A stretch of DNA of 64,000 nucleotides from an uncultured Pseudomonadota bacterium (GTDB lineage Bacteria > Myxococcota_A > UBA796 > GCA-2862545): assembly GCA_913061235.1 (NCBI GenBank), contig CAJXTB010000013.1:62001-126000 (forward strand), given 5' to 3'. The notes under the pieces were generated by a model, which had not been told where the DNA came from, made no database searches, and was given only the letters and a program-made list of their open reading frames with translations. Of this stretch, positions 34,688 through 42,632 are shown in pieces (position 1 is the first letter of the stretch; each line of letters begins with the position of its first letter). Made by a program: the position numbers and the translations under genes.

Positions 34688-36325
34688 TCAGGCCCGCTGG
34701 CTCAAGCGTTCCTCGACCAACGTCAGCAGGTCCGCCGCAAACAGGTGGTTGGCGAAGGCCTCATCGTCATTGGTCTCGCTTGATTCCGCGGCATCAACTC
34801 GCAGTCTCGGCAACGCTCCGGTCGTCATGATGCCATGGTAGAGCGACCCGCCGAGACTGTCCGCGCCGTTGCTGGCGAAGTGCAGTGCACCGGAGTGAAT
34901 GACGGCGATGTCTCCTGGTCGTAGCAAGACTAAAGAGATGTCGGGACTTGCCAGCAGACGGGCTTGGCGAGCAGACATGGGCCTATCTGTGGGCACAACC
35001 GTTGCCGGTTCGTCGGCGTTGTCTTCCCCGCTGTACGTGGCCGCGAGTTGAGGCGTTGCAGCATGGGACGCGACTCCCAATATCTTGGTTCCAAGAAGAC
35101 CATAGGCCACCTGCACTTGCGGGCAGATGTCGACATGGGCGCAGGTCAGCGACCCAGACTCGCCCAGGAACAACCGAGGGATGGGCTCGCGCCACAGCAA
35201 TCCAGGTCCGCACACGGCATCGAAAGCCGGGCCCGCAGCGGCGTGTTTACCGGGCACTCCAAGGCTGCGTAACGTAGGTGCTGCAGGCATTTCGACAGCG
35301 TACCAGTGGCTGTTTGGCGACGCGGTGTTGAACGTCATGGTGAGCCATTCATCAGCATCGCGGCGCGTATCGATGGCCTGCAGGATCTCTTCGAACGGCA
35401 GCGCCACGCCGCTTGTGTGCAGGACGAGGTCGGGGCTGGACAGCTGTGTGGCCACCATTCCGACGCGTACGCCAGCGGCCTCGGCAGCCTCACCCGAGTC
35501 CACCATTCCGACCTCCACGCCAGTGCCGACAGAGTCGTCATGAGCGGCCGGTGTGTTGTTGACGGCATCGGCGCTGGGAATCTCTGGGGCAAAGCCGATT
35601 CCCATGGGCTCGTCGGGGTCGAAGGTCACACGGAACGGACCCGTGCCAACGGCGGCGATGCAGCCATCCGCGATGTCCGTGCCCACCTGCGACAGGTCTC
35701 CCCACGTGGACTCACCAATGAGGCGGCCGTCGCCGGTCCATGCGGAGGGGGAACCGGTCACAGCGTCTGCGTCTAGACCTTGCTGAAGCAGCGCTATTAG
35801 GCCCGTCTCAGTGTTGGCAGTCCTGCTGGCTTTCGCGAGGACTTCGCGCGTAATGGTCACCCCACGGAGGGCCAATCTTTCGGCACCGTTGGGAAAGAGC
35901 AGCGGCTGGTCAATGGCCGAGTCGGTGAGTCGTGTGAGGAACCAACGGGCGTCGAAGGCGACGGCGCATGGGCCCGATGTCTGGCGGCGCGCAAGGGTAA
36001 TCTTCAAATCGGAAGGCCAGTGAGGTACGGCCTGGGCCACTGTCTGTGAGGACAGGAGCGTCTGACCCATGGCCAGGGCGAAGACGTCGTCTGAGGAGCC
36101 CAGCTCGAGCGTTTCTGACGCCGCTCCAAGCTCATTGAGCACCGTCCACGAAGTCCCGCCCTGGAACGCGAGTCGAACCTGTGGTGCGGCGTGGTCCACG
36201 CTTGGGCGCAGTGAGACGTCGTACAGCTCAGCGCCGTCTACCTGTCGCTGCATGCCGAGGAACTGTAGCGTGCGACCGTCGCCAAGTGGGACGGTCGGGC
36301 CAGCGGCCAGTGGGGTCTCGAGCAT
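34688..36325 (-). CDS. PDZ plus JmjC/cupin-type oxygenase candidate, 545 aa
   Basis: Two domains are recognisable. Residues 230-330 look like a PDZ domain (MGIGFAP, then DSGEAAEAAGVRVGM and LPFEEILQAI). Residues 375-500 look like a JmjC/cupin-8 hydroxylase core: RLFLGESGSLTCAHVD with H397-x-D399, GTKI, RPGDIAVIHSGALHFASN with H482, forming an iron triad. Lys/Thr residues that bind 2-oxoglutarate (T394 and K414) are in plausible places. The first 230 residues are unassigned. Joining PDZ to a JmjC fold suggests hydroxylation of a protein whose C-terminus is held by the PDZ domain; this is inference. No signal peptide. Confidence 0.68.
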   Translation of the reverse strand: MLETPLAAGPTVPLGDGRTLQFLGMQRQVDGAELYDVSLRPSVDHAAPQVRLAFQGGTSWTVLNELGAASETLELGSSDDVFALAMGQTLLSSQTVAQAVPHWPSDLKITLARRQTSGPCAVAFDARWFLTRLTDSAIDQPLLFPNGAERLALRGVTITREVLAKASRTANTETGLIALLQQGLDADAVTGSPSAWTGDGRLIGESTWGDLSQVGTDIADGCIAAVGTGPFRVTFDPDEPMGIGFAPEIPSADAVNNTPAAHDDSVGTGVEVGMVDSGEAAEAAGVRVGMVATQLSSPDLVLHTSGVALPFEEILQAIDTRRDADEWLTMTFNTASPNSHWYAVEMPAAPTLRSLGVPGKHAAAGPAFDAVCGPGLLWREPIPRLFLGESGSLTCAHVDICPQVQVAYGLLGTKILGVASHAATPQLAATYSGEDNADEPATVVPTDRPMSARQARLLASPDISLVLLRPGDIAVIHSGALHFASNGADSLGGSLYHGIMTTGALPRLRVDAAESSETNDDEAFANHLFAADLLTLVEERLSQRA

Positions 36326-36394
36326 GTAGTTTCCGGGGAGCCGGTGTGTGGCCGGCAGGTAACCCGGCTGTCGCTCAGCCCGTTCTGAGCAGGG

Positions 36395-37861
36395 TCATTG
36401 CGACTTACAGCACATGTTCATCCACACATCCGAGTTCCAGCCGTTGCCGTTGGCTGGGCTGTGCGTCCGCACACCGTTGCCGGCGAACGGGTTGGACTTC
36501 AGGTAGGTGCTGTTGGAGTGGTAGCTCCAGATGGCGCGTACGTAGTTGTCGTAGCGACCAAACCCGGATGGGCAGCTGTCGGAGCCGCGAAGAATGCAGT
36601 ACGGGCCGGAAGGCCACGAGTCCGCTTGGGTTGCCAGGTCGGAGTAGTCGTCGGAGTCCAGGTAGTCGGCGAGGATGTCGTCTACGTTCCGCACAGTGGT
36701 GGTCAACTCGGACGCGGGAGGAAAGCTCGCGACGGTGCTCTGCAGTGCGTACTCGGACAGCGAATCGGTGGTTGCGTAGGCGCTCAGGGCAGAGGTGCGC
36801 ACATGGTCAGACGCATCTGCGACCGTCATGTAGCCGCCAAGCTCTTGGGTGGTTGCGTAGGCATCCAGCGAGCCCGTTGTCGCGTAGGCGGACAAGGATG
36901 CGGTGGTGGCGTACTCTCCGAGGGCTGCGGTGGTCGCGTAGGCGGACAGCGAATCGGTGGTTGCGTAGGCGCCCAGTGATTGGGTTGTTGCGTAGGCGGA
37001 GAGGCTGGCGGTGGTCGCGTAGGCGTTCAGGGACTGGGTTGTGGCGTAGTCGCCGAGCGCAGCGGTTGTGGCGTAGTCGCTCAAGGACTGCGTAGTGGCG
37101 TAGTCACCGAGCGCTGCGGTTGTGGCGTAGTCGCTCAAGGACTGCGTAGTGGCGTAGTCGGCGAGTGCCTCTGTGGTTGCGTAGCTACCCTGCGATTCGG
37201 TGGTCGCGTAGTCTGCGAGTGCTTCTGTGGTTGCGTAGTCTGCGAGTGCTTCTGTGGTTGCGTAGTCGCCGAGCGCTTCTGTGGTTGCGTAGTCGCCGAG
37301 TGCCTCGGTGGTCGCGTAGTCCGTCAATGCCGCCGTGGTTGCGTAGTCGGACAGATCGGTTGTCGTCGCAAACACAGTCAATGACGTGGTTGTTGCGTAC
37401 GCTTCGAGCGACGCGGTTGTCGCGTAGTCGTCGAGCGCGGTGGTTGTTGCGTAGTCCGAGAGAGCCGCGGTGGTTGCGTAGTCGGCAAGGGTTGCGGTGG
37501 TCACGTGGTCGGCGGCGTCAGACAGGGTGACGTAGTCGGCGAGGTCTGCGGTGGTTGCGTAGTCGGCGAGGTCTGCGGTGGTCGCGTAAGGGTCTAGGGC
37601 ACCGAGCAGCATGGAGTCGGTCACCAAGGTGAGCCCGTCGTAGCCGGCAAAACCGGCGGTTGCAGCGTCGACATACGACACGGTCGCGAGCGTCTCGATG
37701 GTCGCTTCGGCGGCGACGAGCGCGGCTTCGGTCGCTTCGAGTCGAGCGGTGAGCTCTGCCTGGTCTGCGCGCATAGCGTCGAGCTCAGCGGTGAGGGTGT
37801 CTTCGTCGAGACCCCGGCAACCGGCCAGAACACAAACCACAACCAATCCGACAATGCGCAT
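36395..37861 (-). CDS. Nonapeptide-repeat lipoprotein, tail-fibre-like, 488 aa
   Basis: Predicted lipoprotein: ATG 37861 (GGAG upstream), signal with lipobox LAGC. Residues 20-75 form a coiled coil (LTAELDAMRADQAELTARLE). Residues ~95-385 hold about 33 units of nine residues, consensus Y-A-T-T-x-x-L-x-x, of which about 26 contain exact YATT. Similar Y-T-x-x-L repeats occur in phage tail fibres and trimeric rods, so a trimeric stalk is likely. The last ~90 residues form a small Cys-containing head (CILRGSDSC, WMNMCC). It is probably a long fibre anchored by lipid. It follows the PDZ-JmjC gene divergently in function; no partner is evident. Confidence 0.8.
   Translation of the reverse strand: MRIVGLVVVCVLAGCRGLDEDTLTAELDAMRADQAELTARLEATEAALVAAEATIETLATVSYVDAATAGFAGYDGLTLVTDSMLLGALDPYATTADLADYATTADLADYVTLSDAADHVTTATLADYATTAALSDYATTTALDDYATTASLEAYATTTSLTVFATTTDLSDYATTAALTDYATTEALGDYATTEALGDYATTEALADYATTEALADYATTESQGSYATTEALADYATTQSLSDYATTAALGDYATTQSLSDYATTAALGDYATTQSLNAYATTASLSAYATTQSLGAYATTDSLSAYATTAALGEYATTASLSAYATTGSLDAYATTQELGGYMTVADASDHVRTSALSAYATTDSLSEYALQSTVASFPPASELTTTVRNVDDILADYLDSDDYSDLATQADSWPSGPYCILRGSDSCPSGFGRYDNYVRAIWSYHSNSTYLKSNPFAGNGVRTHSPANGNGWNSDVWMNMCCKSQ
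36750..37590 (-). repeat. 27-bp tandem repeats encoding YATTxxLxx
   Basis: About thirty imperfect 27-bp units (core GTGGTTGCGTAGTC in plus orientation) are all in frame. Groups of neighbouring units are nearly identical, which indicates recent tandem duplication. Confidence 0.85.
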
Positions 37862-38029
37862 CTTTACTCCAGAACGGGCTTCAGTCTGCCGAATGCACCG
37901 CTCCTGATCAAGCCGAAACTGTCCGAAGCCGCACCTGGGTGTGCTGTACATGGGGACTCGCGGTGTCTGGCTGTAGGGGAGTGAGCCGGGTGGGCCGGGC
38001 CTGCGATTGGCGCTGCTGTTGCGCATTTG

Positions 38030-38797
38030 ATGGCGACGTTACAGCCCCGCATGAGTCGAGACCCCCACACGTTCAGCTGGCCCTCCATCATCGTTCGCAG
38101 CGCTGCGGCTGGCCTGTGGGCGTTGTTGTGTACGGTTCCAGCGGTGCTTGCGTTCCTTGTGCTCATTCCGTGGCGTGGTGCGCGCATTCGTGGGGGAAAT
38201 CTGTACGCAAAGACGGCGTGTTGGGTCGGTATGTGGCTGTTCAGCATGCCGGTCACCGTGGTCAACGCCGAGCGATTGGGCGCCGAGCCAGCCATCTATG
38301 TGGCGAACCACACCTCAACGCTGGACTTGTTCTTGGGGAGCGCGCTGTGCCCGGTGGGCGCTTGTGGCGTGGCCAAGAAGGAGATTGCACGCGTGCCGGT
38401 GTTCGGACAGCTGTACTGGCTGGCGGGTCACCTGCTCATTGACAGGGGAGACTCGGACAAGGCCCGTGCCTCACTCGCTGTCTTGTCCGAGCTGGTGAAG
38501 CGCTTGGGACTGTCGATCTGGATTTGGCCGGAGGGCACTCGCAGCCGTGATGGGCAGCTGAAGACGTTCAAGAAGGGCTTTGTTCACATTGCCTGCTCGA
38601 CGGGACTGCCCGTGGTTCCCGTGCTGCTTCGCGGCGTGGATGACCGGTGGCCAGCGAAAGGTCCTGTGACGGCCGGTCCGGTGATTGTCACGGTCCTAGA
38701 GGCGGTCGATACATCGGCGTGGACACCCAACACTGCTGGCGTTCATGCCGAGTTTGTAGAGGCCATCTTCCGACGTGAACTGTCCACAGCGCTCTAG
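38030..38797 (+). CDS. 1-acyl-glycerol-3-phosphate acyltransferase, PlsC family
   Basis: Inner-membrane acyltransferase of 255 aa that would acylate lysophosphatidic acid to phosphatidic acid in phospholipid synthesis. NHTSTLD (H94-x4-D99) is the catalytic motif, IDRG is the glycerol-phosphate region, WPEGTRSRDGQL is motif III, and VPVLLRG is motif IV. One hydrophobic helix lies at residues 25-48. ATG 38030 is used; TTG 38027 and ATG 38051 are alternatives. A second, more divergent PlsC-like gene is at 53253, so this one is the better candidate for the housekeeping enzyme. Confidence 0.9.
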   Translation: MATLQPRMSRDPHTFSWPSIIVRSAAAGLWALLCTVPAVLAFLVLIPWRGARIRGGNLYAKTACWVGMWLFSMPVTVVNAERLGAEPAIYVANHTSTLDLFLGSALCPVGACGVAKKEIARVPVFGQLYWLAGHLLIDRGDSDKARASLAVLSELVKRLGLSIWIWPEGTRSRDGQLKTFKKGFVHIACSTGLPVVPVLLRGVDDRWPAKGPVTAGPVIVTVLEAVDTSAWTPNTAGVHAEFVEAIFRRELSTAL

Positions 38798-38817
38798 ATG
38801 ACGTCCCACCAACGGGC

Positions 38818-41248
38818 TTACCGGTGCCGCACACGGCGTCGGGTCGCTAGGACCATGTGATTAGGGTCGAGGTCCACGCTCTGTGCGCTGCCTGGACTGT
38901 CCACGGTGGCTTGTCCGTGCCCGTCGACCACATCTACCCACACGGTCACGTCGCCGGACTCGCCGCTGACCACTACTGGCACATCGAAGCTGCCGAACGG
39001 TACGGAGGATTCAATGTCCAGGGCAATCTGGGAGCCCTGTTCGGTCCAGCTCAGCTCCAGCTCGGGACGAAAGCCGCCACGCACCCAGAAGTCGAAGAAG
39101 TCTGATAGATCCTCGCCAGACGTCAGCTCGAACGCAGCCTGGATGTCCTCGGTTCGCACGTCTGCGCGGTCGAAGTTGCGCGCGAGTCCGTCCACGGCAC
39201 CAAAGAAGGCGTCGTTGCCGATTCGGCCGTGCAGCATGTGCAGCAGAACGTACGGTCCCCAGTGGTAGATGATGGCGCTGCGGTGCGAGTAGGGGCGGGT
39301 CAGCGACGCGAACGTCTGGGTCTTGCGCAGGTCGCGCTCCCACTGGTGGCCGTAGCGCTTGAGTCGGTCTTGAAGGACGTCCTCGCCGAAGGCCGCTCCT
39401 AGGTAGAGCACGGCGTAGGTCTCGGCAAAGCTCTCGGCAATCCAGAAGTCTTCATTGCTTGCCGGTCGGATGACGTGGCCAAAGTACTGGTGAGCAATCT
39501 CGTGCGCGAGAACGCCGGACTCTAGATGGGGTGTGCCCGCCATTCCCGAACCGATCCAGGCGGGAGTTCGCGCTTGCTGCAGGTTGACCATGCCGTGGGG
39601 GGCAATCCAGGTGAAGCCTCCCCATGAGGTTGGAGCCTGTACAATCTCGAGTTCTTGGTGGGGGAACTGTGGAAGGTAGCCCTGGTAGAACGAGACGACA
39701 CGCCGAACTTCAGGAGCAAATTCCTGAATGGACGACGACCGGGAACGGAAGAGGCGCGTGTCTACTGCTGGCAGGTCATCGACGGCTGCAGACGACGCTG
39801 TTCGCCAGTCCCCTAGTGCAATGTCCGGCCACAGCGCGTCGCCTTCACCGCTGGACGCCTCTACGAATCGCCAGCCGTCCTCTTCCCAGGTTCGAGTCGT
39901 GTCACCACCGATTGCAGCGATAAGTTCGCTGTCGACGGGGACTCCGACCGTTGTGACGAATGGCCAAGGATTGCCAATGCGACGCGGGAGAAGGGCAGGC
40001 ACAATGTCGCGTAGGCCGGTGCTCCATCCGTTCGCCGTCTTCGCATTCCAGCCGCCAGACCAGCTGACGATGACCTCCACCTGCTCGCCGGCAGCCAGGG
40101 TTGTGGGAAGAAACAAGGGGGTCCAGCCCGACGCCTTGGTGGAGTCTTCATCTTCTGGGTCCAACCAAGTAAGCGGCGTACCGTCGGCCAATGTGACTGT
40201 GTCCAACGACCAGCCCTCATCGGGTGAGCGCCTGTTGAAGTCGTGCCGCGGAATGGACAACTCAATGACGTCAACGGGCTCTAAGGCTCGGATGGTCAGC
40301 CGAGACTCGCTGGTTGCCAATAGCCGATCATTCGTGGGGTTCTTTCGCACGCGAACGGTTGTGTTGGCCATGACCGCTTCGACCGGAGCCTGGAACTCAC
40401 GGGTTGGCGTGTGAGGAATGGCACAGACCACGGCGTATCCGGAGCCCCAGTTCTCTTTCCAGCCGCCGGCCGTCACAACGGGCGCGTCGAAGGCGTCGGA
40501 GCGGGCGTCCGGGTCCCAGGTCACGTTCAGCCACTGGTCTTCGTACAGCGGCCGATTCGGTCGCAGCGTGCTGACGACACCAAGACGATTGGACGTGTAG
40601 ACTTGGGCGCGCAGGACTGGGCGTCGGGTGTCGTCCGTCGCTTCGATAAGCAGTCGCTGCCATGCACCTGTTGTGTCCATCGTTCCAACGCGCTCGTCGA
40701 CAATGTGGCCGGCGGCGCGAAGAAAGCGGCCTGATTCCGAGGCTTCTACTTGGTTTCCTTCGGGCAGCTCCAGCCCAAAGATGACCGATTGAGTGATGGG
40801 TGTTGTCCACGAACCGTTGGCCACCGTGGCTTGCAGGTCCATGGGGGCGTGGCCCGCATGCAAGGTGAGTCGATTGGCGAAGGTCCACCGGTCAGCGCGC
40901 TCGGGGATTGGAACGGTTGCTGTGCCCGTTCCGATAAATACGTAGCCAGCGTGTGCGATGGGAAGAGTGGGCGACGGGATGGGGTGGTCGTCCTGGTCAT
41001 CGCCGGCGTTGGTGCGCAGTTGGTCTTTTTGCCAATCGCTCCACTGCTCGGTTGTCCAGCCGGACTCGAGCGGCACGACCATGCCGTCGTCCAGGTGGAT
41101 GGTGAATCCGCCCATGTCAATCGACACGTCACTGACATGCACCGCAAGCGCATCTTTGGGGGATTGAGATGGGTTGGGCGGATACGTATTGGTCCCGAAA
41201 ATCAACGGGTTCGGCAGCGAATACAAGAGCGGTCATCAATGTCAACAT
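38818..41248 (-). CDS. Exported M1-family metallopeptidase with apparent +1 frameshift
   Basis: Secreted gluzincin aminopeptidase-like protein of about 810 aa. The zinc site HEIAHQYFGH (near residue 582) with Glu 18 residues on (WIAESFAETYA) is the M1 signature; the GxMEN-like exopeptidase motif is not obvious, though IAPHGMVNLQQ lies where it is expected. ATG 41248 has TGAGG upstream and encodes the signal peptide MLTLMTALVFAAEP, but that frame ends within 40 codons. The catalytic frame joins by +1 at a C5-A3 run (41155-41162): ATC CCC C AAA GAT. An extra C by mutation or error, or programmed shifting at CCC-C, would explain it. Start codons inside the catalytic frame lack a signal. Confidence 0.78.
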
Positions 41249-41366
41249 GGTAGCCTCACGCGGTGTCGGACATACAACAAAACGCGGCGCAATGCACGAA
41301 TGCGTGTGGTTTTCATTGTGGTCCGTCCGCAGCAGCAGCTTGTTGTGTTGCGACCGCCTCTCATGC

Positions 41367-41374
41367 GGTAAACT
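41367..41374 (+). promoter_or_regulatory. Candidate -10 box (GGTAAACT)
   Basis: GGTAAACT is identical to the box before the gene at 7954 and ends 24 bases before the ATG at 41399. The two genes encode related N-terminal modules, so shared regulation or common ancestry is plausible. Confidence 0.45.
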
Positions 41375-41398
41375 AGTGGTCTTACCGTTGGGGACACC

Positions 41399-42616
41399 AT
41401 GCTGCTGCTCGCGCTCACTCTCGCTCACGCCACACCCATTCAGCTGACCCATCAGGGGCGTGTATTAGACGCGAGCGGTGGTCCACTGGAAGCCCCGCAG
41501 ACCCTGACAGTGTCGCTGTTTGATGCGGAAGACAGCTCGGATTCGTTCTGGAGCGACGACTTCTTGGTCGACCCGAGCGGCGGTTACTTTTCGGTGGTCC
41601 TGGGCTCGGGTGTGCTTCTCGACACCAGCGAGCTGTACCGCCAAGAGGTTTGGATTGAGGTGGTCGCGGGCATGCCCATGGGGCGGCAGCGACTGCTGAG
41701 TGTGCCTTACGCAGCGGTTGCGCATTCGGTGGACGGGGGGCGCGGCCGGTTTGATGGCGCGGTCACGTTGGGTACGGAAGAGGAGTCATTCTGCACACCG
41801 GAGACAGCCGGCTCTCTGGTGTGGGATGCGGCCAGCTCGCAAGTGAATGTGTGTGACGGCGACAACTTTCGGGTCATCGGAGGCGGTAGTGTTGTTCTGA
41901 ACTGCGGAAGTCGGCAGTGGTCTGATGGAACCTACGCGCGTAGCTGCAACGGCTACCGCAACCCGGTCGGGGTGTTTGAGTACACCGGTGACGTGGGGAC
42001 CGGGGTCTACACGATTGACCCCAATGGGGACGGCGTAGGCTTTGAGGCGTACTGCGAGATGGCGTTCGACGGTGGGGGCTGGACCAATGTTGGCTACAAC
42101 GTGAACGTGAGCCGCACCTACCTGACGGGGACATGGAGTGCGACGAGCACAAGCAATCCCGTGACACCAACGGACGGCCTGGAGCGCGCCATCAACCCCG
42201 AGTCGCTGGGCATGGTGTACAGCGAGATGGCCTTCTACATTGACGACCCGCAGTGGACCTCACCAACCCGTAGTTACACTGGTTGGTGGAAGGGCGCGAA
42301 CCCCGCAAGTACCTACCGAATTACGTCCAATTCCTGCCAGCTGCTCGAGCGGACCACTCCCAGTCAGTGGTCTGGCGAGCTGGTGTACTTTGCAGGAGAC
42401 GGTGCCAATGACAACGGCTGCTCTGGCGGCGGTTCTGCGCTCGGCGGACACACATGCGACGACGGCGGCGGGGGCGTGACCACGAACAATGTGTGGCCCG
42501 CCAACTGTAGCGACAGCCTGTGGGGGTGCAACTGCATCAGCTCTTATTCACCGACCGGCGCCTATAAACGGTCCGGCATCACCAACCAAGGCGAGCACTC
42601 GTACTGGGTCCGCTAG
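41399..42616 (+). CDS. Secreted fibrinogen-like protein with shared N-terminal module, 405 aa
   Basis: Exported. Signal peptide MLLLALTLAHA. Residues 15-110 are the shared module (LTHQGRVLDASGGPLEAPQT through LSVPYAAVA). A segment with Cys at both ends (FCTPETAGSLVWDAASSQVN) leads into the fibrinogen-like domain, residues ~165-405: SCNGYRNPVG, GVYTIDPNGDGVGFEAYCEM, FDGGGWTNV, several Cys, and the end SYWVR. Compared with the protein at 30097 the head is more diverged than the N-terminal module. The upstream divergent gene is the M1 peptidase. The ligand is unknown. Confidence 0.85.
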   Translation: MLLLALTLAHATPIQLTHQGRVLDASGGPLEAPQTLTVSLFDAEDSSDSFWSDDFLVDPSGGYFSVVLGSGVLLDTSELYRQEVWIEVVAGMPMGRQRLLSVPYAAVAHSVDGGRGRFDGAVTLGTEEESFCTPETAGSLVWDAASSQVNVCDGDNFRVIGGGSVVLNCGSRQWSDGTYARSCNGYRNPVGVFEYTGDVGTGVYTIDPNGDGVGFEAYCEMAFDGGGWTNVGYNVNVSRTYLTGTWSATSTSNPVTPTDGLERAINPESLGMVYSEMAFYIDDPQWTSPTRSYTGWWKGANPASTYRITSNSCQLLERTTPSQWSGELVYFAGDGANDNGCSGGGSALGGHTCDDGGGGVTTNNVWPANCSDSLWGCNCISSYSPTGAYKRSGITNQGEHSYWVR

Positions 42617-42632
42617 GGGCGCGTTCCCGGGT

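Noticed and set aside
36750-37590. 27-bp repeats as a CRISPR array
   Set aside because: Units abut without spacers, are in frame with a lipoprotein and encode a regular nonapeptide.
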